Assembly: GCA_934202005.1 (NCBI GenBank)
Contig: CAKPXP010000002.1
Span: forward strand, 1 to 64,000
From: an uncultured Selenomonas sp.
GTDB lineage: Bacteria; Bacillota; Negativicutes; Selenomonadales; Selenomonadaceae
Reading direction: 5' to 3'
Length of the DNA stretch: 64,000 bases
Position numbers and translations under genes: made by a program. A model generated the notes under the pieces. That model had not been told where the DNA came from and ran no database searches. It saw only the letters and a list, made by a program, of their open reading frames with translations. Below, piece by piece: positions 1 to 6,712 of the stretch. Every line of letters begins with the position of its first letter. Position 1 is the first letter of the stretch.

Positions 1-57
1 GAACAAAGAACGATGCGCACAACGCGTGGCGCCTTTCTTGACAATATCGCTTCTCAT
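1..57 (-). CDS. ilvD: Dihydroxy-acid dehydratase, N-terminal fragment (window edge)
   Basis: The first 19 codons of a minus-strand gene that continues beyond the window. They read M-R-S-D-I-V-K-K-G-A-T-R-C-A-H-R-S-L-F, very close to the usual IlvD start (MRSDxVKKG...HRSL). IlvD is the Fe-S enzyme that dehydrates dihydroxy acids in valine, leucine and isoleucine synthesis. A GAGGAG ribosome site lies 9 bases before the ATG at 57-55. The upstream leader is structured (see 84-135). Identification rests only on this short N terminus, so it is good but not certain. Confidence 0.75.
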   Translation of the reverse strand, partial: MRSDIVKKGATRCAHRSLF

Positions 58-83
58 AAACAACGCTCCTCACTATCAAGATG

Positions 84-135
84 CTGCCGCAGGAGCTCTG
101 CGGCCTCCTTGCAGTATCATGAAAATTGCAAGGAG
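84..135 (-). promoter_or_regulatory. Structured leader of ilvD with two adjacent hairpins
   Basis: Read on the minus strand, the leader first forms a 9-bp stem (CTCCTTGCA with TGCAAGGAG, 135-105). It is followed by a near-perfect palindrome CCGCAGAGCTCCTGCGG (103-87). The GGAG/CTCC elements could pair in alternative ways, as in attenuators, but neither hairpin is followed by a U-run. There is no T-box motif. A regulatory role is inference. Confidence 0.35.
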
Positions 136-216
136 ATTACTGATTTACAATTTTACATTCTTTGTATAAAAAATTAAAGCCATCAGCGAAATTATCGGCA
201 CAAAATCCCCGCAATG

Positions 217-393
217 AAGGACACGCTGATGAAATGAAGTGCTTCGGATTTGCGCGGATGCGCTATATCTCCCCAAAAGACAAACGGGGAGCGTAGCGGC
301 AAAACACTCCATCGCGTTTTGTGCTGAGGATTGCAGTGTGACGAGAGGCCGAGAGACGCGCGATGACGAGTGCCGAGTTAATCAGTGGTTCCT
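217..393. repeat. MITE-like element, long form, next to cobO
   Basis: A segment of about 177 bp whose left end (AGGACACGCTGATGAAATGAAG at 218-239, with one side starting AAGGA) and right end (AATCAGTGGTTCCT to 393) match the two ends of the 51-bp palindromic unit at 28589-28639, in the opposite orientation. The interior is unrelated to the short form and has no convincing gene. A 60-codon ORF at 239-421 has no ribosome site and runs into cobO, so I read it as chance. The right end touches the cobO stop codon. Confidence 0.5.
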
Positions 394-950
394 TAAAATT
401 CGATGCCGCGCTGCGCCTTGATTCCCTTTTCATACGGATGCTTGATCGCGCGCATCTCCGTCACGAGGTCAGCACGCGCAATAATCTCCGGCGCGGCATC
501 GCGTCCCGTGAGGACGAGATGAAGACTCGCCGGGCGGACATCGAGCAGGGAAAGCACGTCGTCCACGCGCAGCAGACCGAATTTCACAGCATAGTTGATC
601 TCGTCGAGCACGATGAGATCATACTGTCCGCTCGTTATGGCCGTACGCGCCTCTTGAAGTGCCTCTTTCGCTGCCCGACGATGCTCCTCAGGCGGTGTCT
701 TGCCGCGCAGCGTGAACCCGCGTCCGCAGGAACGCAGCTCCATGCGGCCATCCGCGGCTGCGAGCGCCGCAACCCCCTGGCATTCCCCATAACTGCCGCC
801 GCTCTTGATGAACTGCAGCACGAGCACGCGCAGGCCGTCACCCCAGGCGCGCAGCGCAAGGCCAAGCGCTGCGGTCGTCTTTCCCTTTCCATCCCCCGTA
901 TGGACGAGGACGAGTCCATGCGCCACAGATGCCGCTGTCTCCTTTTCCAT
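393..950 (-). CDS. cobO: Cob(I)yrinic acid a,c-diamide adenosyltransferase
   Basis: A 185-residue CobA/CobO/BtuR-family ATP:corrinoid adenosyltransferase. It transfers adenosyl from ATP to Co(I) corrinoids in adenosylcobalamin synthesis and salvage. The atypical P-loop GDGKGKTTAALG sits near residue 19, followed by the family's VLVLQFIKSG strand and a conserved DEINYAVKFG segment. The C terminus KGIKAQRGIEF is typical of the family, so the gene is complete despite the repeat touching its stop codon. A GAGGGGG ribosome site precedes the ATG at 950. It is transcribed divergently from the SGNH hydrolase gene. cbiK at 38736 belongs to the same pathway. Confidence 0.93.
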   Translation of the reverse strand: MEKETAASVAHGLVLVHTGDGKGKTTAALGLALRAWGDGLRVLVLQFIKSGGSYGECQGVAALAAADGRMELRSCGRGFTLRGKTPPEEHRRAAKEALQEARTAITSGQYDLIVLDEINYAVKFGLLRVDDVLSLLDVRPASLHLVLTGRDAAPEIIARADLVTEMRAIKHPYEKGIKAQRGIEF

Positions 951-983
951 GTGGAAATCCCCCTCAAAACAATGGATTTATGC

Positions 984-989
984 TATACT
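984..989 (+). promoter_or_regulatory. Extended -10 promoter of the SGNH hydrolase gene
   Basis: TGCTATACT (981-989) matches an extended -10 element, 35 bases before the proposed TTG start at 1024. No good -35 is visible, as is usual for extended -10 promoters. It lies in the short gap between the divergent cobO start (950) and this gene. Confidence 0.5.
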
Positions 990-1023
990 AATTATATCAC
1001 AAGATACGCGGGAGCCGAAAGCA

Positions 1024-2637
1024 TTGAAAAAGTTCATCATCTTCCTTTTGCTCATTCTGGGATTCTGCCTCATGAGCATCTTCACCATCGAAAAAAGTGA
1101 TCCCTTCGGGCTGCGCAATCAGCCGCTCGACGCCTCATTCCAAGAAAAAACGCAGGGGCGTCTCCGCCTCACATGGCAGAAATCTCCCTATCCCTGCTAT
1201 TACCGTGTAGAGACATATTCCAAGACGACAGGTCGCGTCGAGGGCGAGCCCTCGTATCACTTGCTCGCAAGTAACCTGACGTTTGAAAACAGCTGCGAGG
1301 TGCCGACAGGTGCTATCCCCATGTACTACCGAGTCACACCGATCGGACTCTTTGGCGCGCTTGCTTCGCCGTCTGCGCCGATCGCCAATCCCAATTACAA
1401 GACGCCGCCTGTGCCTGTCGTGATTTCCCATTATCCGCCGAGCGATCCTGCAAGTTCCATGCCGTTTCTGCTCTGGCACACGGTGCCAGGAGCTGTCTGC
1501 TATGAGGTCGAGATCCTTTCCGAGCCACCGCAGACAGAGGGCGGCACAGCACCTTCTGCAAACGGGCATCTTGAAAGCACGCATGAGATCTTCACAAACG
1601 GCTGGCAGGCGGATCTGAGAAAGTACATGCGCTACACACAGCTTTATTGGCGCGTACGCGCACTCGGACTACACCTCGAGCCAATCGGAGAATTTTCCAA
1701 GGCCGAGCCCATGACTGTTGACTGGACGCTCACGCCGCCCGATGCGCCTTTGCTGAATGAGTATGACCGCATGCCAGGATTCTCAATGCCGCTCTATCCC
1801 GTTTACAGCTGGATTCCTCTGCATGGCATCACGCATTACGAGGTCGAACTCCTCACGCAGCCCCCGGAAGCGGAGCATAATGCCGAACCCTCGCCGCATC
1901 GCGCATGGCACCGGGAGGTGCAGAGCGCAGCGAACTGTTATGACGAATACGCGCGTCCCTATGCGGGCGACTATTACTGGCGCGTGCGCGCGCTCGGGCC
2001 AGACGGCAAGACCATCGGCCATTATTCCGATACGGCGCACTTCGTCATGCCGGAGCGCACGCACGTCCGCGTCGCGCTTTTCGGCGACAGCATCACGCAC
2101 GGCGGCGGCGCCATCTCCTACCCGCCTTCGGCACTCGAGTACAGCTATGCAACATACCTCGACTTTCCCGCGGTCAACATCGGCCGCAGCGGCGACACGA
2201 GCCGTATGACGCTCGCGCGCTTCGAGCAGGACGTCCTGCCGCTGCAGCCGCAGAACCTCATCATCCTCACCGGCTCGAACAGTCTGCGCGACCCCGGCAT
2301 CAAGGCCGACGACGTCATCAAGGATCTCGCGCACATCAAGGCCCTCTGCGAGGCGAACGGCATCCGCCCCATATTCCTCACACTCATGCCCATCCATCCG
2401 GCGAACATCCGCTACGCATTCCATACGGAGACCGACCCGCTCTGGCACGACAAGCTCAACCACATCAACGGCTACATCAAGGCGCAGCCCTACTACATCG
2501 ACCTCGAGCCGTATTTCTACGACCAGCGCCAGATGTACCTCGATCCCGGCCTCTCCATCGACGGCCTCCATCCTGATATCGTAGGAAAGATGCTCATGGG
2601 AGAAATCATCAACGCACACAAAGAGGTTCTGGAATAA
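1024..2637 (+). CDS. Membrane-anchored FN3-like/SGNH (GDSL) hydrolase
   Basis: I start this protein at TTG 1024, which has GGGAG 9 bases upstream and immediately gives a Lys-Lys plus hydrophobic signal-anchor (FIIFLLLILGFCLMSIF). Upstream codons overlap cobO. The 537-residue product has about three repeated beta-sandwich-like units (near residues 45, 145 and 255). Each has a hydrophobic W/Y-x-x-V-x-x-x-x-x-Y-x-V-E strand and two end in YWRVRALG, resembling fibronectin type III. A C-terminal SGNH domain follows: GDSITHGGG near 354, GSNSLRDP near 416 and the catalytic Asp-x-x-His in DGLHPD near 515. It probably de-esterifies a surface or dietary glycan outside the membrane. The substrate is unknown. 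Confidence 0.8.
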   Translation: MKKFIIFLLLILGFCLMSIFTIEKSDPFGLRNQPLDASFQEKTQGRLRLTWQKSPYPCYYRVETYSKTTGRVEGEPSYHLLASNLTFENSCEVPTGAIPMYYRVTPIGLFGALASPSAPIANPNYKTPPVPVVISHYPPSDPASSMPFLLWHTVPGAVCYEVEILSEPPQTEGGTAPSANGHLESTHEIFTNGWQADLRKYMRYTQLYWRVRALGLHLEPIGEFSKAEPMTVDWTLTPPDAPLLNEYDRMPGFSMPLYPVYSWIPLHGITHYEVELLTQPPEAEHNAEPSPHRAWHREVQSAANCYDEYARPYAGDYYWRVRALGPDGKTIGHYSDTAHFVMPERTHVRVALFGDSITHGGGAISYPPSALEYSYATYLDFPAVNIGRSGDTSRMTLARFEQDVLPLQPQNLIILTGSNSLRDPGIKADDVIKDLAHIKALCEANGIRPIFLTLMPIHPANIRYAFHTETDPLWHDKLNHINGYIKAQPYYIDLEPYFYDQRQMYLDPGLSIDGLHPDIVGKMLMGEIINAHKEVLE

Positions 2638-2670
2638 CGGCTTGGCCCAGCCAAGACACGCCCCTCTACG

Positions 2671-2731
2671 AAAAACACCCTTCCCGCGTGCCACGACACA
2701 TGCCGCAGCACACGGGAAGGGTGTTTTATTT
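2671..2731. terminator. Bidirectional terminator
   Basis: The arms ACACCCTTCCCG (2675-2686) and CGGGAAGGGTGT (2712-2724 region) form a long stem, with A-rich sequence on the left and TTTTATTT on the right. It sits between the convergent SGNH hydrolase (+) and DapF-like (-) genes and can serve both. Confidence 0.8.
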
Positions 2732-2736
2732 CACAT

Positions 2737-3159
2737 TCAGCCCACGAGACGCTCTGCCCGCTCATCCGCCTCACGCATGCGCACGACAAAGGAAGCTGTC
2801 ACGCGGAACTCGACGCGCGCAACCTCCCCGCCCTCGAACGCCTCGACAAACGCGCGGTCGCCGAACGCATGCGCAATCTCAGCAGGGCTCGCCGCGAGAT
2901 GTTTCTCCGCGAGGTAGCGAACGAGCACCTTGTAATCCACGGGCTCCGCCTCTGCCGCCTCGCCCTCCGGCGTATAGACGAGCAACGACGGCTCCGCCTT
3001 AGTTCCCGTGAAGACGAGGACGCGGTCAGCGCCGACGCCCTGATGGCGGTCAGCCAGCAGGCGGACGCCTGCCATCCCCGGCAGGAATCTCCCCTTCTCG
3101 CTTGCATTCAGCACCAGATATTCTTTTCCGTCCACCGTATAACTCATCACCATCATCAT
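2737..3159 (-). CDS. DapF-like single-domain protein lacking the catalytic Cys motif
   Basis: A 140-residue protein. Its central segment RLLADRHQGVGADRVLVF closely resembles the RLADRHFGIGADG core of diaminopimelate epimerase, and YTPEGEAAE matches the NADGSE strand that follows. The next segment reads PVDYKVLVRYL where DapF carries the catalytic CGNGxR motif, so the essential cysteine is absent. The protein also ends after what would be one of the two epimerase domains. It is therefore unlikely to be an epimerase; a scaffold or regulatory role is possible but unproven. GGGAGG precedes the first of three clustered ATGs (3159, 3156, 3153). It is monocistronic and ends at the shared terminator. 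Confidence 0.6.
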   Translation of the reverse strand: MMMVMSYTVDGKEYLVLNASEKGRFLPGMAGVRLLADRHQGVGADRVLVFTGTKAEPSLLVYTPEGEAAEAEPVDYKVLVRYLAEKHLAASPAEIAHAFGDRAFVEAFEGGEVARVEFRVTASFVVRMREADERAERLVG

Positions 3160-3239
3160 ATCGGACGCCTCCCTTTCCTTTCATGGCTTCATTATACCAA
3201 GCACTTTACACCATAAAAATAATAATCCTGCCGTATTGT

Positions 3240-3268
3240 TTGCAAAAAATGCTCAGACACCCTATAAT
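3240..3268 (+). promoter_or_regulatory. Sigma-70 promoter of the AraC-family gene
   Basis: TTGCAA (3240-3245), a 17-bp spacer and a perfect TATAAT (3263-3268) lie just upstream of the AAGGAGG ribosome site (3288-3294) of the AraC-family gene. Confidence 0.75.
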
Positions 3269-3298
3269 GAAACGAGAACTGCCAACCAAGGAGGCCCT

Positions 3299-4141
3299 AT
3301 GGATACTTACGAAAAAAAAGGCTACCTGCTGCGGGATTTCCGCGTCTTCCGGCTGAAAGACGCGCGTCTCGCGCCCATCCCCTTTCACTATCACGATTTC
3401 CATAAAATCATCCTTTTCCTCAGCGGCAACGCGGAATACATCATCGAGGGCCGCAGCTATCCGCTCGCCGCCCGCGATATCATCTTCGTCTCCGCCGGCG
3501 AGATCCATCGCCCCGTGCTCCACGCAGGCGCTCCCTATGAGCGCATCGTCATCTACGTCGCACCCGCCTTTCTCGCGCGCTGCACGCGCGGGCAGGACGA
3601 CCTCGCCGCCTGCTTCCGCAGGGCGCGGGAGACCTCGCGCGTCATGCACGCGGGCACGGGGCTCAGCCACGACCTCCTGTTCCATATGGAGAAGCTTGAG
3701 CACACAGCGCACGCCAAGGGCTTCGCCAACGGCCTCTATACGGAGATCCTCTTCATCGAGTTCATGATCCTGCTCAACCGCGCCCTGCTCGCACACGAGC
3801 TCGGCGAACTGCACGCCTCCTCCTACGACGAGAAGATCCAGGCCGTCCTCACCTACATCAACGAGCACCTCGACGCTGATCTCTCCATCGACACGCTCGC
3901 CGGCAAGGTCTACCTCAGCAAATATTACCTCATGCGCAAATTCAAGCAGGAGACAGGCTACAGCATCCACCAATACATCACGAGCAAGCGGCTGCTCGCC
4001 GCGCGCCATCTGCTCTCTGACAAAGAGTCCGTCACGGACATCTGCTACAGCTGCGGCTTTCGCGACTACTCCACATTCTCCCGGGCCTTCCGCGCGATGT
4101 TCCACATGACGCCAAAGGAATGGCGCGAAAAAATGTGCTGA
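3299..4141 (+). CDS. AraC-family transcriptional regulator with cupin sensor domain
   Basis: A 280-residue activator-type regulator. The N-terminal cupin (roughly residues 20-90) has the HYHDFHKIILFLSG strand, a GRSYPLAARDIIFVSAGEIH stretch and a conserved His, typical of sugar- or metabolite-binding AraC sensors. The C-terminal double helix-turn-helix (about residues 180-280) includes LSIDTLAGKVYLSKYYLMRKFK and the diagnostic CGFRDYSTFSRAFRAMFHMTP. The ATG at 3299 is chosen for its AAGGAGG site and the perfect -10 just upstream. The gene stands alone, so its targets cannot be read from context. The divergent DapF-like gene and the nearby SGNH hydrolase are candidates only. Confidence 0.88.
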   Translation: MDTYEKKGYLLRDFRVFRLKDARLAPIPFHYHDFHKIILFLSGNAEYIIEGRSYPLAARDIIFVSAGEIHRPVLHAGAPYERIVIYVAPAFLARCTRGQDDLAACFRRARETSRVMHAGTGLSHDLLFHMEKLEHTAHAKGFANGLYTEILFIEFMILLNRALLAHELGELHASSYDEKIQAVLTYINEHLDADLSIDTLAGKVYLSKYYLMRKFKQETGYSIHQYITSKRLLAARHLLSDKESVTDICYSCGFRDYSTFSRAFRAMFHMTPKEWREKMC

Positions 4142-4231
4142 TACCATGCAGCATCCGAGCCCCGGCACGAGAGGGACCCCGCGCTGACAAAAGGGGGCTT
4201 GCGTTTTTGCGTTGCGTTTGCGAAATTTTTC

Positions 4232-4260
4232 TTGACAAAATACATTGGTTACTCTATACT
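4232..4260 (+). promoter_or_regulatory. Consensus promoter of tRNA-Ala
   Basis: TTGACA (4232-4237), a 17-bp spacer and TATACT (4255-4260), 24 bases before the tRNA. This is a near-consensus strong promoter, as expected for a stable RNA. Confidence 0.85.
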
Positions 4261-4284
4261 ATTTATTGTCGTTAGGACATCGAC

Positions 4285-4360
<76 letters not shown>

Positions 4361-4394
4361 TTGAAGATTCCATCCGTGAGGATGCATCATAGAA

Positions 4395-4425
4395 GGGCAC
4401 GAGCCATTCGGTTCGTGCCTTTTTG
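4395..4425 (+). terminator. Terminator of tRNA-Ala
   Basis: GGCACGA and TCGTGCC pair around a loop that itself has GCC/GGT complementarity, followed by TTTTT. The 100-bp dispersed repeat begins six bases later. Confidence 0.85.
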
Positions 4426-4430
4426 TCACA

Positions 4431-4530
4431 TAAATCCCCAAGAACGCAAGCCGCAGGCGCAGCGTGATTGGTTGGATTTACCGTAAGGTCGATGCACAAT
4501 GTCCACGAAGTGAACGTTTGTGCATGTAGC
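4431..4530. repeat. 100-bp dispersed repeat, copy 1
   Basis: This starts TAAATCCCCAAG and ends TTTGTGCATGTAGC. It aligns without gaps to 27459-27558 with 8 differences in 100 by hand alignment. The 3' third is an imperfect palindrome (ATGCACAATGTCCAC, loop, TGAACGTTTGTGCAT). In this copy TAAATCC at the start can also pair with GGATTTA at 4475-4481. Like copy 2, it begins right after an intrinsic terminator in a convergent intergenic region. I see no coding potential. Confidence 0.8.
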
Positions 4531-4669
4531 TTCGTGTCTATGGACACGGAAAACCAAACGAACGCGCTGATGAATGAGAGAAACACGCACTTATTCATCG
4601 CTCCGCTCAGGACGTATCCGCAAGAAGCACCGCCTTTTGCGGACCGTTGCACCTGTCCGATACGCCAGA

Positions 4670-4729
4670 AAAACAAACGAGGCGGCAAGCCCCATGCGAA
4701 AGATTTCGCCTTGGACTTGCCGCCTCGTT
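4670..4729. terminator. Terminator of the OFA-type MFS gene
   Basis: A 14-bp stem (AACGAGGCGGCAAG at 4676-4689 with CTTGCCGCCTCGTT at 4716-4729). On the minus strand it runs into GTTTGTTTTT. The stretch 4531-4669 between the repeat and this hairpin shows nothing else I can identify. Confidence 0.75.
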
Positions 4730-4745
4730 CTATCCCATCAGATCT

Positions 4746-5960
4746 TCAAACGCATGCCTGCCGCAGCGCTGCCGCTGCCTGACGCTTGCCATAGAGCTTC
4801 AGCACGGTCGCCACCGCAAAATTCAGGACGAAAAGGCCAGCGAAAAAGAGCAGGATCGTCGTATAGCCCTGCGTGCGCTCGCGCAGCAGCGAGACGAGCG
4901 TCGGACCGACGACGCCAGCGACGCCCCAGGCCGTGAGCACGCGACCGTGGATTGCGGAGAGCTCACGCGTACCGAAGAGATCAGAAAGATACGCAGGCAT
5001 GCAGGAAAACCCGCCGCCGTAGCAGCTGATGATGAGCAGGACGAGCAGCTGGAAAACCAGCGCGTCATGCGTGCCGGAAAGCAGCGCGAACGCGCCGATC
5101 TCAAGCGCGAAAAACAGCATGTAGGTAAAGCCGCGCCCGAGATAATCAGAGAGCGTCGACCAGAGGATCCTGCCGCCACCGTTCAAAAGACCGATGATGC
5201 CGACCATGGATGCCGCCTGCGCCGCATCCATGCCGACGACCTCCTGCGCCATCGGCGAGGCGACCGCGAGCAAACCGATGCCGCAAGTGATGTTGACGAA
5301 GAACACCCACCAGAGCGCGCCGAACTGCCAGGTGCGCATCGCCTCGGCCGCCGTCGCGCCGCGCAGGCGCTTCGTCACAGCGCCCTTGCCCTCCGGCTGC
5401 TCCGGCGCCTTGAGATAGAGCGCCGACGCGCCGATGAGCACCATATAGCAGACACCAAGGATGAGGAAATTCTCCACAAGACCGAACCGCGCCGTGAGAT
5501 ACTGCATCAGCGGCCCTGCGATAAGCGCCGCAAACCCGAAGCCCATGATGGCGAGCCCCGTCGCGAAGCCACGATGATTAGGGAAATACTTGACGAGCGT
5601 CGAGACCGGCGTAATGTAGCCGACACCAAGTCCAATGCCACCGATGACGCCGTAGAAAAGATAGAGCAGCGGCAGACTGCCGATGGAAAGTGCAAGCGCC
5701 GTGCCAAGCATCCCCGCCCCGAAAAAACACATGGAGACGATCCCGCTCCTCTTGGGACCGTATTTCTCGACATACTTGCCGAGGAAGCCCGCTGAGAAAC
5801 CGAGGAACAGGATTGCCAGCGAGAACGCCCAAGTCGTCTCGGCGAGCGAGAAACCGAGCTGCGCCATGATGGGACGCGTGAGTACACTCCAGGCGTAGAC
5901 ACTGCCGATGGAAATATGGATCCCGACTGCCGCGAGGGCAATACACCAACGATTCCGCAT
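4746..5960 (-). CDS. MFS transporter, oxalate/formate antiporter (OFA)-like
   Basis: A 404-residue, 12-helix major facilitator. The N terminus (RNRWCIALAAVGIHISIGSVYAWSV) and the first-loop segment with GFSAGFLGKYVEKYGPKR are typical of the OFA family. Members exchange small carboxylates such as oxalate, formate or related acids across the inner membrane. The substrate cannot be fixed from sequence. I start at ATG 5960, which has an AAAGGATGG site 6 bases upstream. The longer reading frame to 6077 adds 39 residues that look like untranslated leader. The gene is monocistronic and ends at the hairpin near 4700. Confidence 0.8.
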   Translation of the reverse strand: MRNRWCIALAAVGIHISIGSVYAWSVLTRPIMAQLGFSLAETTWAFSLAILFLGFSAGFLGKYVEKYGPKRSGIVSMCFFGAGMLGTALALSIGSLPLLYLFYGVIGGIGLGVGYITPVSTLVKYFPNHRGFATGLAIMGFGFAALIAGPLMQYLTARFGLVENFLILGVCYMVLIGASALYLKAPEQPEGKGAVTKRLRGATAAEAMRTWQFGALWWVFFVNITCGIGLLAVASPMAQEVVGMDAAQAASMVGIIGLLNGGGRILWSTLSDYLGRGFTYMLFFALEIGAFALLSGTHDALVFQLLVLLIISCYGGGFSCMPAYLSDLFGTRELSAIHGRVLTAWGVAGVVGPTLVSLLRERTQGYTTILLFFAGLFVLNFAVATVLKLYGKRQAAAALRQACV

Positions 5961-6293
5961 GAAACCATCCTTTCTGCTGAAAAACAGCATACGAAAGAGA
6001 GGTTCCGCCCAAACAAAAACCGCCTGAGCAAAATCTCTCTGCCCAGACGGTCGGCCGTTCCTGACACTATAGTGCACGTGGTAGTCTCCACATGATTCCG
6101 TCAGCCCTATAATGCCTATTCAATTCGTTTTTAGTATAGCAGACGCACTCTGACGCGTCAATCCCTTTTGGAAAATCAGATCTGCCATCGTGTAGGTTTA
6201 CAATAGATGTGAGACTGGAGGGATATACAAAAGCGACCGAATCCCGTAGAATATTGGTTGCAAAAAACTTCTACAAAAGGAGACCCGATCGCC

Positions 6294-6525
6294 ATATCTA
6301 TCATACCACATCAGAAGCGTTATTTGCCACATGAAATGGGGACGCGCATTCACGCCATCACCCTCTATCGCTCAGCCAAGGATATCGAGTTCGTCTGTCG
6401 TCGCTATAAAATTCAAAAGCCTCCCTCATGCGCTGGAACAAGCGTTATGATGGTACGCCAGAATCTCTCGCTGACCGGTCGCATCGCCCCCATACCGTAC
6501 ATCCCAGAGCACATACCAACGTTAT
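6294..6525 (+). pseudogene. Decayed N-terminal fragment of an IS481/IS3-like transposase
   Basis: One frame reads HQKRYLPHEMGTRIHAITLY followed by a segment ending VCRRYKIQK. A +1-type shift near 6423 moves to LMRWNKRYDGTPESLADRSH and then RPHTVHPRAHT. Together these match the N-terminal helix-turn-helix region of IS481-type transposases (YxVSRxSLxRWxKRYDG...L.DRSHRPhxxHP..HT). The expected start codon at 6294 reads ATA although AAAAGGAG is intact at 6275-6282. Nothing recognisable of the catalytic domain follows. It is a dead relic with start-codon loss, frameshift and truncation. No terminal repeats could be located. Confidence 0.7.
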
Positions 6526-6659
6526 CCCTTGTATTTCAACAGAGAAAAGCCCCAAAAATCCAAGGCGATATTATGGATTCTGTCTATGGAAACGCCTCAT
6601 ATTTGATAGCTTTTATCAGTATCACATCATTGACAAACCTACATTTCTTATTTTCCACT

Positions 6660-6700
6660 AAAAAAAGCTCTTGCAGCATGCAAGCCGCAAGAGCTTTTCT
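6660..6700 (-). terminator. Terminator of ftsH
   Basis: AAAAGCTCTTG and CAAGAGCTTTT form an 11-bp stem around 6663-6698. On the minus strand it is followed by a run of Ts (6660-6667). Confidence 0.8.
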
Positions 6701-6712
6701 TCTCTCAAACAT

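Noticed and set aside
239..421. A 60-codon protein gene within the long MITE-like element.
   Set aside because: There is no ribosome site, and the composition is non-protein-like. The end overlaps cobO on the opposite strand.
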